A DNA stretch of 64,000 bases from an uncultured Flavobacteriaceae bacterium (GCA_947502635.1 CANNAN010000010.1:62001-126000), one strand, 5' to 3'. Shown: positions 1 through 8,711, counted from the first letter of the stretch. The notes: a model not told the origin generated them from the sequence alone. A program made the numbers and translations.

Positions 1-121
1 TTTTTACGATGAAAAGCCCTTAGCCTGAAAATTCTTGGACTCTCGGGCAGGGATTTCCTAGTCATTTAATTTGAAAACCACTAGAACTGTTAAAAAGGGC
101 AGTTCTGGACGAGGTTATATA

Positions 122-164
122 CAGAACACAGGTTTTGACCCAAAAGGTCAAAACCTGTGTTCTG
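122..164. terminator. Strong perfect hairpin downstream of tssF
   Basis: A 19-bp arm (122-140) and its exact reverse complement (146-164) flank a 5-nt loop. It lies about 35 nt beyond the stop of the minus-strand tssF gene, where a transcript end is expected. A weaker hairpin (arms 83-89 and 100-106) follows further downstream on the same strand. Neither is followed by a clear T-run on the minus strand, so this could be an mRNA 3'-end stabiliser or an intergenic palindromic repeat rather than a classical terminator. Confidence 0.55.
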
Positions 165-197
165 CTTGATTGCGAATTAATGAATGCTTCGAATAAA

Positions 198-2048
198 TTA
201 TTTTGATAGTAGTGTTACTTTGTAAGGGAAAACACTTACCGAATGTTTTTCTAGATATAGCAATAAATTATTGTTTAAAGAATGCCATTCGTGCTGTTCT
301 GTGAGTGCTTCATTATTGGGGGTTAGTTCAATATTTATGCATTGAACAAGCCCTTTTTTCAAGTCAATATCTGTAGTATATCCTTTACTAATATCTACAT
401 TAGTAACTTTGTCATTATACATTTCGTAGCATAGTGCTTTTACATCTTCCTTGGTAACAATTCTATCTCTAGAAAGTAATGCTCTTCTATAGCTATTAAG
501 GCGCTCGTTCATGCTTAGATCATTTTTTCCTGCATAAGTAGAGGTGATGAAAAAACTGCTTTTTTGTTTAATTCCAACACCATTATATACTTTTAATGAA
601 CTGCCAGATTTAATATTATTCGCTTCGTCTCCATTTGTAGTCCAATATTCAATTAACAGAGTTTCTTTTTTTCTAAAAGGTTTTAAAGAGACATAGCAAG
701 TTTCTGTAACTTCATTCGTTATTTCAGATACTTTATTTTCCAATAATGAAATAAGTTGGTTTAAACTCTTAAGGTTTTTGTGTAAAAAATCATTGTTAAA
801 AAATGAGAAAGAAGCACTTTCATCTTTTAGTAATTCTATTAAATGTGCAATGTATTCCTTTGCCTTTCTATGGTAAAGTTTTCCAGTATTATCTGTTCTA
901 ATGGTAAAGATGCCTTTTTCTGCACCAGAAGTATTTTTACTTTGCGATTTGTATACACCCCCATTGGTATTTGTAATAGATTTTATGTCTAAAAACAAGT
1001 TTTCTGTTTTAATAGGGAGAATATTTATATACTCTTTCATTTGGTAAGAAAAACTATTTAATTCTCTATTTATTACAGGAAAAGCATTCAAAGAGCAATA
1101 TACGTTTTCCAATAAGCTATTATTTACAACTCTTGGAAATACAACCTTTAACCAAATAATGTCATTTTCTATTTTAAGTCTATGATCCGATATTATTTGA
1201 TCTAATTCTGGAAAAGCAGTTGCTTTACAACTTGTTTCTTTAGATTTAACGGTGATGTAATGCCTTGAATAATTGTTTCTTATTTGCTCAACAATATTAT
1301 TTGTTTTATTAGATGATTCATTAAAAATGGAATCTAAATCTAATTCAGTTGCTTTTTTACTGTTAAAAAAACCTTCACAGACATTAATTTTTTTATCACC
1401 AATAAACCACTCTGCGTTTTTTAAATGGTGATAAAAAATGGCATTATCTTCTACATCTTGTAGTTCAAAATAAAAAGAAATGTCTTTTAAAGAGATGCTT
1501 TTTAAACTACTGGATATACCCAAATAAAGAGAGGATTCCTGAAGTCCAGGTGTTTTATTTGCTTTGAAAATATTTTCAAATTGTTTTTTGTTACCAACCT
1601 CAGATATAGAGCTACCAGTCGCCATATATTTAATAAAGCCATTAGTAAGGTTAAATTCTTGTAGTGGCGAGAAATAAATGTCTTTGAAATTAACAGATGT
1701 ATTTTTAAATGATGTTTTCTTTTTAAATGAAAACATATAATCTGAATTTAAACTTAAAAGAGGGTCTATGGGTTCAGAATATAGAATGGCGTGAGCGGGT
1801 TTGGGACCAAAAATGGTACTGGGAGTCATTAATTGTATAATTTTCTCAGTAATTCTTGTTTGAGATTCATCTATTTCTCCCGATATTTTTTCAATTTCGG
1901 CAGCACAAGCAGTTAACAAAAGTGAAATTACGGGGTCGAAAGACATTTCAATTTCATTAGCAGGCACACCCCAAAGTGTTGCTGCTTTTTTTAGCATTCT
2001 GTTTTTTATTTGCTCTTTACTATTTTCTTTCATGTTATTTGTTTTCAT
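198..2048 (-). CDS. tssF: T6SS baseplate subunit TssF
   Basis: This 616-aa protein is assigned to the TssF family, the gp6-like wedge component of the T6SS baseplate, which assembles with TssG, TssE and TssK in the cytoplasm. The N-terminal region, with an early helix followed by a motif around residues 70-90 (MTPSTIFGPKPAHAIL), is typical of Bacteroidota TssF, and the length fits the family. There is no signal peptide, as expected for a baseplate protein. It follows tssE by 9 nt on the same strand, so the two are probably one transcript. The identification rests on overall resemblance and on the tssE/tssG neighbours; no catalytic motif exists in this family. Confidence 0.85.
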   Translation of the reverse strand: MKTNNMKENSKEQIKNRMLKKAATLWGVPANEIEMSFDPVISLLLTACAAEIEKISGEIDESQTRITEKIIQLMTPSTIFGPKPAHAILYSEPIDPLLSLNSDYMFSFKKKTSFKNTSVNFKDIYFSPLQEFNLTNGFIKYMATGSSISEVGNKKQFENIFKANKTPGLQESSLYLGISSSLKSISLKDISFYFELQDVEDNAIFYHHLKNAEWFIGDKKINVCEGFFNSKKATELDLDSIFNESSNKTNNIVEQIRNNYSRHYITVKSKETSCKATAFPELDQIISDHRLKIENDIIWLKVVFPRVVNNSLLENVYCSLNAFPVINRELNSFSYQMKEYINILPIKTENLFLDIKSITNTNGGVYKSQSKNTSGAEKGIFTIRTDNTGKLYHRKAKEYIAHLIELLKDESASFSFFNNDFLHKNLKSLNQLISLLENKVSEITNEVTETCYVSLKPFRKKETLLIEYWTTNGDEANNIKSGSSLKVYNGVGIKQKSSFFITSTYAGKNDLSMNERLNSYRRALLSRDRIVTKEDVKALCYEMYNDKVTNVDISKGYTTDIDLKKGLVQCINIELTPNNEALTEQHEWHSLNNNLLLYLEKHSVSVFPYKVTLLSK

Positions 2049-2057
2049 TACCTGTAA

Positions 2058-2489
2058 TTAGTAAGATAGCGGTCCTATATAGAAAAACTCCTTGTATAAG
2101 AAATCTTCATCTGTTTTTTTTATTTTACCAATTACTTTAATAGAAACCTTTTTTTTGATAATATTAGATGTTTTAGTATCATTTATTTCTTCTTGCTTAA
2201 TAACGATGTTTACATCTACTTTTGTTAATCGCTTTTCATGTTTCTTTAACGAATCAAATAAGGAGTTTGTTATTAATGTTTTAATTTTATTCGTACTGGT
2301 TAAATTATCAAAATCCACTTCCCAGATAGAGCACCCAAAAGTTTCATCAAAAGTGCATTCACCAAAATATGTGGTCGTTATTAAATGAATAAAATGAGCG
2401 ATAGACTCCTTTATATCGCATTTATTGTGCTCTTTATTGGTGATAATATGTTGCGCATTGAATGGGAGTGTGAAAAAATGAGAATTCAT
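2058..2489 (-). CDS. tssE: T6SS baseplate subunit TssE (gp25-like)
   Basis: This 143-aa protein resembles the GPW/gp25 family, which joins the baseplate wedge to the contractile sheath. The region around residues 25-70 holds the family-like stretch with a helix (IAHFIHLITTTYFGE) and the CSIWEVDF segment. It is the first gene of a minus-strand pair with tssF, 9 nt apart. The 165-nt space upstream also contains the start region of the divergent NlpC/P60 gene, so it must hold two promoters pointing outward. Some Bacteroidota TssE proteins are divergent at sequence level; the call is supported mainly by position and length. Confidence 0.85.
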   Translation of the reverse strand: MNSHFFTLPFNAQHIITNKEHNKCDIKESIAHFIHLITTTYFGECTFDETFGCSIWEVDFDNLTSTNKIKTLITNSLFDSLKKHEKRLTKVDVNIVIKQEEINDTKTSNIIKKKVSIKVIGKIKKTDEDFLYKEFFYIGPLSY

Positions 2490-2654
2490 TGTTAAATATA
2501 ATAGTTAATCAAAAATATATAAATATATGTAGTTAAATGTTACCGTTTATGTGTTATTTTTTTACAGTTCGTCTATTTTAAGAGAAAAACTTTAAGCTTT
2601 TCTATAATAGAAAGAGATATTTCTTTTAATTTGTAGCCTTAAATCTACGTAACT

Positions 2655-3605
2655 ATGAGAATATTCTTTTTTTTTATTTTAACAATTTGTTCAAATATTA
2701 TTTCAGCACAAAATCTAAACTTCGAAAGTGTTGTTATAGAAAAAAGCACAGCTAAGCCTGTAGAAAATGCTATTGTAGCAATAGAAGGCACTACTTTAGC
2801 AGCTAAAACTGACGAACAAGGTGTTTTTAAATTTAAAGAAACTATTCCTTATGGAGAATATGTGGTTACTATTACTAAAGAGAATTATATTACAGAGTAT
2901 TTTTTAATAAAATCTGAAGAAGCTAAGCAAATTGTAGTAAACAAAATTAAAATAGGAGTTACTAAAAAAGAAGCGTCGAGGAGAAGAAAAATAGAAAAAC
3001 AAATAGCTAAAAATAAGGCTGAAAAAATAAAAGCAGTTAAAAAAAATAAACAAGCACTAGCTAAGAAAAAAGAAGAATTAAAAGTAAAAAATACGGTTCA
3101 TGTTATTTATGATTCTGTACCCCCCAAACCAGAAGTAACATTTACAAAAACACAATATAAGTACTCCAAAATTATGGAAGTTCCTGTAGATAGTTTAACA
3201 AACAATGAACTTTATGAGTTTATAGACGAATGGATGGGGGTTACTTACTTAATGGGTGGAGAAACGAAAGAAGGTATCGATTGTTCGTCGTTTACACAAC
3301 GTGTATATACTAAAGTATACGATTTATATATAGAGCGTACCGCAGAAAAACAATACAACTCAAAATATACAGATAAGTTTACAGTAAAAGAAAATTTACG
3401 AGAAGGTGACTTAATGTTTTTTGAGGGTGTAGGTACTAGAAGTAATGCTATTACACATGTTGGAATATACCTTGGTAATAATAAGTTTGTTCATTCCACA
3501 AGTGTTAGAAACGGTGCTGAAAAAGGTGTTAAAGTGAGTGATATAACGCACAGTTTTTGGAGTAGGCGATTTGTTTGTGGAGGACGTCGAATTTATACAG
3601 AATAA
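2655..3605 (+). CDS. T6SS-linked NlpC/P60 cell-wall hydrolase with N-terminal CarboxypepD-like domain
   Basis: This 316-aa exported protein starts with a signal peptide (residues 1-18, ending SAQN). A carboxypeptidase-regulatory-like beta-sandwich follows (about 20-95), then a very lysine-rich linker (about 105-145), then an NlpC/P60 (C40) domain. The catalytic cysteine is in GIDCSSF (about 210) and the likely histidine in ITHVGIYLG (about 268), so the active site looks intact. Such enzymes cut peptidoglycan stem peptides. Lying between tssE and tssG, it could open the wall locally for assembly of the secretion apparatus, or be one of the T6SSiii-specific accessory proteins; I do not assign a Tss letter. 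The lysine-rich linker may bind wall polymers or membrane phosphates (inference). Confidence 0.8.
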   Translation: MRIFFFFILTICSNIISAQNLNFESVVIEKSTAKPVENAIVAIEGTTLAAKTDEQGVFKFKETIPYGEYVVTITKENYITEYFLIKSEEAKQIVVNKIKIGVTKKEASRRRKIEKQIAKNKAEKIKAVKKNKQALAKKKEELKVKNTVHVIYDSVPPKPEVTFTKTQYKYSKIMEVPVDSLTNNELYEFIDEWMGVTYLMGGETKEGIDCSSFTQRVYTKVYDLYIERTAEKQYNSKYTDKFTVKENLREGDLMFFEGVGTRSNAITHVGIYLGNNKFVHSTSVRNGAEKGVKVSDITHSFWSRRFVCGGRRIYTE

Positions 3606-3619
3606 ACAATTTCCTTAAT

Positions 3620-4522
3620 TTGAAAGAAGAAGAATTAATAACCGTTTTTGAAGAATTAGCTTTAGTATACGAAAACTTGAAAGCAGAAGTTATAGTATCT
3701 GAGGTTCAGGAAAATTCAAAATCAGAAATTGATTTTTTAATTAGAAACAACAGTACTTTTTCAAGATCTTATAGGAGGGATGTTTTAAATATAGAAAAGT
3801 TAGAAGAAGAAAACACATTATTATTAAATCTTTCCAGAAATGGAATTTATGATAGTTTACCAGAGGGCGTATTTCACTCAAAAAGAGAAAACGAAAAAGG
3901 GCGTTCTTATACAGCAAAAAGGAAAAAATACAAAGAAGAAGAGAAGAGTGCCAGAACTTTTTTTAGTCCGATAGAGAATGAGTTTTTTTTTCAGCGATTA
4001 AAAATTGAAAAAAAGGAAAGAGATTTATTAGAGAATTTTTACAGCTTAAAAGATGATTTATTAACAGACTTTTGGAAAATAAACAAAGCGATTCCCAAAG
4101 CTTATATTTTAAAACTGGTAAAATTATTACCCTACAGTTACAAAATAGCGGGAAATTTAGAATTAACACGATTAAGTTTAGAGAAGATTTTAAATGTAGA
4201 TGTGCAGTTTAATAAAAAATTGGAAAGTGAAGTTTCATTAAAAAATCAGGAAAGAAATCAATTAGGCGTGGATTTTGTTACACAATCAAAAAGCAGTACC
4301 ATCTTTCAGCCATTTTTAGAAGTCATTATAGGGCCAATTAAAGAGAAACAAATAGACGAATACATAAAAAAAGATGGCATTTTAAAGTTTGTTAATGTTT
4401 TTTATGATTACTTCATTCCATTAGAATTAGATGTAATCACAAAATTTTTAGTAGATAAAAAAGAAGGATTTGTTTTAAGTAAAGAACAAGGTCCTACAAT
4501 GGGAATTTCAACAATAATATAA
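3620..4522 (+). CDS. tssG: T6SS baseplate subunit TssG
   Basis: This protein of about 300 aa carries the TssG-like signature in which an arginine-rich stretch leads into GIYDSLPEGVFH (about residues 80-95), followed by an acidic/aromatic SARTFFSPIENEFFFQR segment. TssG pairs with TssF in the baseplate wedge. There is no ATG at the 5' end of the frame. TTG at 3620, 15 nt after the NlpC/P60 stop, is chosen; TTG at 3575 would overlap that gene by 31 nt. tssN follows 8 nt downstream, so the genes are probably co-transcribed. The protein has no signal peptide and is rich in charged residues. Confidence 0.8.
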   Translation: MKEEELITVFEELALVYENLKAEVIVSEVQENSKSEIDFLIRNNSTFSRSYRRDVLNIEKLEEENTLLLNLSRNGIYDSLPEGVFHSKRENEKGRSYTAKRKKYKEEEKSARTFFSPIENEFFFQRLKIEKKERDLLENFYSLKDDLLTDFWKINKAIPKAYILKLVKLLPYSYKIAGNLELTRLSLEKILNVDVQFNKKLESEVSLKNQERNQLGVDFVTQSKSSTIFQPFLEVIIGPIKEKQIDEYIKKDGILKFVNVFYDYFIPLELDVITKFLVDKKEGFVLSKEQGPTMGISTII

Positions 4523-4530
4523 TACCAACC

Positions 4531-5406
4531 ATGGGTTCAATAAATAGTATAGTTCAAGGAGATGCTTTTAAGCTTAGTTTAGGGCTTTTTATAATAGGTT
4601 CGTTAATGATGATATTAATGAGCAAGTTGCGAAAGGTATTTACAAAAAATAAAAAGAAGGCCATTATTTATGCGCTTCTCATATTAGTAGCTTTTGCACT
4701 TACAGGTTTGTTAAGTTCGGGAAAGGTTTTAAATGATACGCCATTAAATAGTTATATTGGATTTCAGGTGGTTTTTCTAATTTTAGGAGGCGTACATATA
4801 TATGTCTTGAGAAATTATTTTGAAGGCCTATCGGAGGATAACAAGTCGTTTTTTACAGAGTTATTATTTACAATCGTTATTATTTGTATTGGCTTGATCG
4901 CTTTTTTTAACATTATAAATAGATTCAAAGAGCCATTTAAATTTATTTATTTAGCATCTACTTTTGCTTTTTTAATTCCCTTTTTATTTTACAGATTGTA
5001 TGAGTTTGCATTGGTTATCCCAGTGCCAGTATATAAAGAGTGGTTGTATCCATTAGGAGATAATATTAAAGACCCCACAGCAAAAGAGCTAAAAGATCCT
5101 TTGGTAATAAGTTTCGAGTTCCAAAAAAAACAAGACAATAACGACATTACTAATTTTAGGGTGAAAGCACCAGAAGCCATGGAGTTTGGTAAATTATTTT
5201 ACTTTTTCATTAACGATTATAATGAAAGACATCCAGAAAGTAAAATAGAATTTTTAAATAATAGTAAAGAAGCATTAGGTTGGATTTTCTATTTTAAACC
5301 AAATTGGTGGAGCGGACTTCAGCATATCAATTTCTCAAAAACGGTGTCGGGAAATAATATAAAAGAAGATCACGTTATTGTTTGTAAAAGAGTCGATAAT
5401 AATTAG
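4531..5406 (+). CDS. tssN: T6SSiii membrane protein TssN
   Basis: This 291-aa inner-membrane protein has five predicted membrane spans (about 12-32, 43-62, 74-94, 107-127, 136-155) and a cytoplasmic C-terminal domain of about 130 residues. That layout matches TssN, found only in Bacteroidota T6SS, where TssN, TssO and other proteins replace the TssJLM envelope complex of Proteobacteria. Position between tssG and hcp supports the call. The C-terminal domain ends in WWSGLQHINFSK and a basic tail and probably contacts the baseplate (inference). Confidence 0.8.
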   Translation: MGSINSIVQGDAFKLSLGLFIIGSLMMILMSKLRKVFTKNKKKAIIYALLILVAFALTGLLSSGKVLNDTPLNSYIGFQVVFLILGGVHIYVLRNYFEGLSEDNKSFFTELLFTIVIICIGLIAFFNIINRFKEPFKFIYLASTFAFLIPFLFYRLYEFALVIPVPVYKEWLYPLGDNIKDPTAKELKDPLVISFEFQKKQDNNDITNFRVKAPEAMEFGKLFYFFINDYNERHPESKIEFLNNSKEALGWIFYFKPNWWSGLQHINFSKTVSGNNIKEDHVIVCKRVDNN

Positions 5407-5476
5407 CAGATTGCAGTTGGTCGATGCATTTTCTTTCATAAACAATATTTTTGTCTAAAATTTACTATTTTGTTTG

Positions 5477-5504
5477 TTTGAATTTTCATAAATATATATA
5501 TTAG
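5477..5504 (+). promoter_or_regulatory. Candidate Bacteroidota-type promoter for hcp1
   Basis: A TTTG repeat (ending 5480) is followed 16 nt later by TATATTAG (5497-5504). These resemble the -33 TTTG and -7 TAnnTTTG elements of Bacteroidota housekeeping promoters. It sits 55 nt ahead of the first hcp gene, in a 153-nt gap after tssN, so hcp could have its own strong promoter. A short palindrome (gccattaatggc, 5511-5522) lies in the leader. The match is partial. Confidence 0.35.
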
Positions 5505-5559
5505 CTTCATGCCATTAATGGCTTTTATATATTTATTAATTATTTAAATTTTTATTATT

Positions 5560-5949
5560 ATGTCTTTTAAAGCAAAATTAAAAGTAGCAGGGAAAGAGTA
5601 CAATGTTTTAAATTGTTCTTACGAACTGCACCAAGAAACAGATGCAACAGGAAGACCGTCTTCTATTACAAGAGGTGGGAAAATTAGATTAACTGTTGAA
5701 TCTACTGCAGATACTAGTCTTTCAGACTGGATGTTTAACAACTTCGAGCGTAGAGATGGCGCTATTGTATTCTTAAAAAGAGATACAGAAGCTACTGCAA
5801 AAGAACTTAATTTCTCAGAAGGTTACATGGTTAAATATCATGAAAATTTCGAATCTACAGGTAAAAATCCTATGGTAGAATCTTTCGTAATTTCTGCTAG
5901 AGAAATTAGTGTTGGTAATGGCGTACACATAAATGAATGGGCATCATAA
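5560..5949 (+). CDS. hcp: T6SS tube protein TssD/Hcp (copy 1)
   Basis: This 129-aa protein is a TssD/Hcp-family tube subunit of the Bacteroidota type: compact, all-beta, without signal peptide, with the GRPSSITRGGKI segment near residue 35 and a C-terminal VISAREISVGNG strand. Hcp hexamers stack into the tube that is expelled on sheath contraction. A T-rich candidate promoter lies upstream and a strong hairpin terminator downstream, so it is probably expressed as a separate abundant mRNA. Copy 2 is about half identical by eye. Confidence 0.9.
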   Translation: MSFKAKLKVAGKEYNVLNCSYELHQETDATGRPSSITRGGKIRLTVESTADTSLSDWMFNNFERRDGAIVFLKRDTEATAKELNFSEGYMVKYHENFESTGKNPMVESFVISAREISVGNGVHINEWAS

Positions 5950-5980
5950 ATAATGGCCTTTTATTTATTGAAATAATTTT

Positions 5981-6016
5981 ACAAAGGAAGTGTTCTCAAC
6001 ACTTCCTTTGTTGTTT
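5981..6016 (+). terminator. Rho-independent terminator after hcp1
   Basis: A perfect 14-bp stem (5981-5994 with 5998-6011) and a 3-nt loop are followed by TGTTT. It separates hcp1 from hcp2, and would allow high hcp1 output with partial read-through into the hcp2-effector genes. Confidence 0.8.
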
Positions 6017-6046
6017 AATGCATACTAAATACTAACACGAAATACA

Positions 6047-6442
6047 ATGTCGTTTTTATCACAATTAACTATAGATGATGATACTATGAATGTATTAAAA
6101 TGTTCTTTTTCTTTTGAACAAGGAGCAGATTATACAGGTAGACCATCACAAAAACCAAGAGGCGGACAAGTAAAAATTCTTATAGAATCTACTAATAAAA
6201 CAGATTTTTTAGAATGGATGATTTCTTCTAATATGGCAAAAGATGGAGAAGTTGTTTTTTATAAAAGAGATAATATGTCTAGTCTTAAAACACTTGAGTT
6301 TAAAGAAGCATATTGTTTAAGTTACCACGAAGATTTTGATGCTGTAAGTGACGAACCACTAAAAACAGAAATAGTAATATCTGCAAAAGAAATTAGTATT
6401 AAAGGAACTACGTTTACGAATCATTGGCCTGATAAAGTCTAA
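6047..6442 (+). CDS. T6SS tube protein TssD/Hcp (copy 2)
   Basis: This 131-aa paralogue of the upstream Hcp keeps the GRPSQKPRGGQVK segment and the VISAKEISIKG strand near the C-terminus. It is only 16 nt ahead of a predicted effector gene and 36 nt past the hcp1 terminator. A second, divergent Hcp beside cargo often serves as a dedicated carrier, with small effectors riding in the tube lumen; that role is inferred from position. Alternatively both copies may form mixed tubes. Confidence 0.88.
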   Translation: MSFLSQLTIDDDTMNVLKCSFSFEQGADYTGRPSQKPRGGQVKILIESTNKTDFLEWMISSNMAKDGEVVFYKRDNMSSLKTLEFKEAYCLSYHEDFDAVSDEPLKTEIVISAKEISIKGTTFTNHWPDKV

Positions 6443-6458
6443 AGCTTTAAGATAATAT

Positions 6459-7193
6459 ATGGATAAGCCAAAAAAATCCAAATCCAAGCTACAAAGAAAA
6501 GCAGAGTTAGCTAAAGAATATAATGTACATGTTAGTGCTTATGGGGGATATGCTAATGACGAAAAGGAGCAGCCTATTGTTGATATTATTGAAAAAACAG
6601 CAGCAAGAGTAGGCCTTGCCCCTTCCTATTTGTTTACTATTGCTGTAGGTGAAGGTCTTGGTCATTTATATCTGGATCTTGATTTGAACTACAAGAAGAA
6701 TAAACTCATAACGAATAAAGAAATAAATGGATTTCAAACTTTAGGTTTAGATTTTTTTAGTTCTCCAAAAGAGTATCCAAGGTTTAAAAAGTATTTGCCA
6801 AAAGACTATAATATTCATGATGAGTATAAGCCTTATATGGTAGAACGAAATGAACGGTATGGAAAAGAGATTGTGCCTAGTGCGAAATTTAAAGACTTAG
6901 AAAGTGCTATAGACGCTATAGACGCTATTGGCGCAGTTTTGGCGCATCGAAGAGATTTATTTGTAAAGTATCGAAAAGATTTTGCTCTTAAAAACCCTAC
7001 AGAAGATGAAACCGCCTATTGGACCTATTATTTTTATCAAGCCGAAACAGATGCTAGGCGTCTTTTAAGAGATAATAAAAGCTTAGATATTTTTCATAGC
7101 AAGTCAATATCTAGAAAGTCTATACATATTAAAGCTTTAGAAAGAGTAGCTTCTTGGCGTTACATTTTGCATTATAATATTTTTTCAAGTTAA
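6459..7193 (+). CDS. Putative T6SS effector, possible muramidase/transglycosylase-like
   Basis: This 244-aa protein has no signal peptide, starts with a basic tail (MDKPKKSKSKLQRKAE) and is flanked by an Hcp gene (16 nt upstream) and a lipoprotein gene (4 nt downstream). That is a classic effector-immunity arrangement. The segment IAVGEGLGHLYLD (about 66-78) contains a glutamate in a helix like those at the active site of lysozyme-like hydrolases, and the C-terminal YWTYYFYQAETDARRLL is aromatic. I do not recognise the family with certainty; a cell-wall hydrolase is a guess supported by the periplasm-facing lipoprotein partner. It could instead be a membrane-acting toxin. Confidence 0.5.
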   Translation: MDKPKKSKSKLQRKAELAKEYNVHVSAYGGYANDEKEQPIVDIIEKTAARVGLAPSYLFTIAVGEGLGHLYLDLDLNYKKNKLITNKEINGFQTLGLDFFSSPKEYPRFKKYLPKDYNIHDEYKPYMVERNERYGKEIVPSAKFKDLESAIDAIDAIGAVLAHRRDLFVKYRKDFALKNPTEDETAYWTYYFYQAETDARRLLRDNKSLDIFHSKSISRKSIHIKALERVASWRYILHYNIFSS

Positions 7194-7197
7194 AAAG

Positions 7198-7785
7198 ATG
7201 AGACTGTTATTACTTATAAGTGTTTTAATTTGTTTTTCATGTAAAAAAGAAAAACAAACCGATAATAACCTTGAAAATAAGGTCACTAAAGAAGAGGTTA
7301 AAATAGATACAATATATTGTGATCATCAAAAAAGCAATGATATAAAAAGAAAAGAGATATCCTTATATAATAAATCATACCAAACTGTTATAAAAACCTA
7401 TAGCTTGTTGGATGAGAAAATAACCGATGTCTCAGAAAATCAAGTTACTATATGTTATCACAAAGCATGTAATATCGTGTTGTTACAAGCACAAGATTCA
7501 ATCTTTAATATAACTATAGATGCTCCTTTTGTAGATAAGGAATATAAAGCATTCTATGAGCGTTATGTTAAGAGTGAACAAACAAGTGTTTCAATTGTAA
7601 AACCAATAAAACACATGAGCTTAGATTCTGTTAGCTTAAATGGTGCAAGAAGCAGTTTTGTATATTTTACATCTTATCTAAAAGATTATAAAAATGATGA
7701 AAAATATAAAATGGATATTGGAGTTGGTTATCTTAATGGGAAAGAAGGAACGTATCTCATCAATCAACTAGAGAGAATAAAGTAA
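7198..7785 (+). CDS. Lipoprotein, putative immunity protein to the Hcp2-linked effector
   Basis: This 195-aa lipoprotein has a short hydrophobic signal (residues 1-14) ending in the lipobox ICFSC, with Cys at about 15 followed by lysines. It would be anchored in a membrane facing the periplasm. The start is 4 nt after the preceding predicted effector, implying translational coupling. Immunity proteins against cell-wall or envelope toxins are commonly periplasmic or lipidated, so the pair would protect the producer. No known family recognised; the body is rich in lysine and aspartate. Confidence 0.6.
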   Translation: MRLLLLISVLICFSCKKEKQTDNNLENKVTKEEVKIDTIYCDHQKSNDIKRKEISLYNKSYQTVIKTYSLLDEKITDVSENQVTICYHKACNIVLLQAQDSIFNITIDAPFVDKEYKAFYERYVKSEQTSVSIVKPIKHMSLDSVSLNGARSSFVYFTSYLKDYKNDEKYKMDIGVGYLNGKEGTYLINQLERIK

Positions 7786-7814
7786 AAAGACCTTTATATC
7801 ATGTTAAATATTCA

Positions 7815-7900
7815 TAAATACATTTTACCATGGCATTACAAAGTAACACGAGTACATGTAACAGGTAACAAAGTCGTAACCTTTAAGCGGTTTATGCAAA
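7815..7900 (+). pseudogene. 5' stub of a vgrG gene
   Basis: From 7815 the DNA matches the region just before and at the start of the intact vgrG at 8772: the same CATTTTACC leader, then atggcattacaaagta, and later aacctttaag.ggttt. One base is missing around 7863, which breaks the frame, and similarity ends near 7900. It is what remains of an earlier vgrG copy, or of a recombination at the vgrG 5' end. The next intact gene starts 20 nt later. Confidence 0.75.
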
Positions 7901-7922
7901 TGAATAATTTATTTGATTAGCG

Positions 7923-8711
7923 ATGAGATTTTTGAAACCTTTTTTTGTTTTAATATGTATTACACTGCAATTTAATTGTATTTCTCAAAACGCTTCAGAT
8001 CTAAAAAATAAGGATCTGCAATTATTAGAAATTTATAAAAAATTCTACGATAACAGACATGATTACGCAGGAAAAAAAGGAGAAGCAAGAGATACCATTT
8101 TAAACCGATTTAAAAACACCTTGATTAAAACTTTAAAAGATGAATCTTTTTTAGCGTTTCCTTTCGATTCGTTATCAACCAGAGTAAAGATTGTAACAAG
8201 TAAAGATAAAAAGTTAAGAGTTTTTTCATGGAACGAATTAAATGGCGGTACCTGGCATATATATAATTCTGCATTTCAATATAAAACAAAACAGGGACTG
8301 TATTCAGGACTATTATCATTCAATGAAAAACAAGAAAAAATAGGCGAACATGGTACCGATATTACCCATTATGAAATTAATAATATAGACGATGGTAAAT
8401 ATTTAATAAAAGGTTATGGTACACACGGCTCTGGGAAAGAGTTTTTCGTATATAGATTATTAAGTTTCAAGAGTGGAAACTTAATAGATTGTTCTGGATG
8501 TTTCGATGGGAAAGACCGATTTGTTTATGAGGTTACCCGCGGCGATGATCTAGAACCCGCATTCAATAAAGATAAAAAAGAAATTACGTATTATGAACTT
8601 AAAGAATCTTATGTGCAAGGTGATAAAAATGCACCCTCTGGATTTATGGATTCTACAGGCAAGATTTTAAAATTAAAATACAAAAACGGATTGTTTACAA
8701 ATACCAAATAA
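7923..8711 (+). CDS. Exported protein of unknown function between vgrG stub and vgrG
   Basis: This 262-aa protein has an N-terminal signal peptide (residues 1-20, ending NCISQN). The rest is soluble, with many beta-strand-like segments and a pair of cysteines in IDCSGCFDGKD (about 194-204). No family recognised. It stands where an immunity gene for a vgrG-linked cargo would stand, but its partner effector is not visible here; the upstream vgrG stub suggests it could be an orphan left by module exchange. That is inference from context. Confidence 0.6.
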   Translation: MRFLKPFFVLICITLQFNCISQNASDLKNKDLQLLEIYKKFYDNRHDYAGKKGEARDTILNRFKNTLIKTLKDESFLAFPFDSLSTRVKIVTSKDKKLRVFSWNELNGGTWHIYNSAFQYKTKQGLYSGLLSFNEKQEKIGEHGTDITHYEINNIDDGKYLIKGYGTHGSGKEFFVYRLLSFKSGNLIDCSGCFDGKDRFVYEVTRGDDLEPAFNKDKKEITYYELKESYVQGDKNAPSGFMDSTGKILKLKYKNGLFTNTK

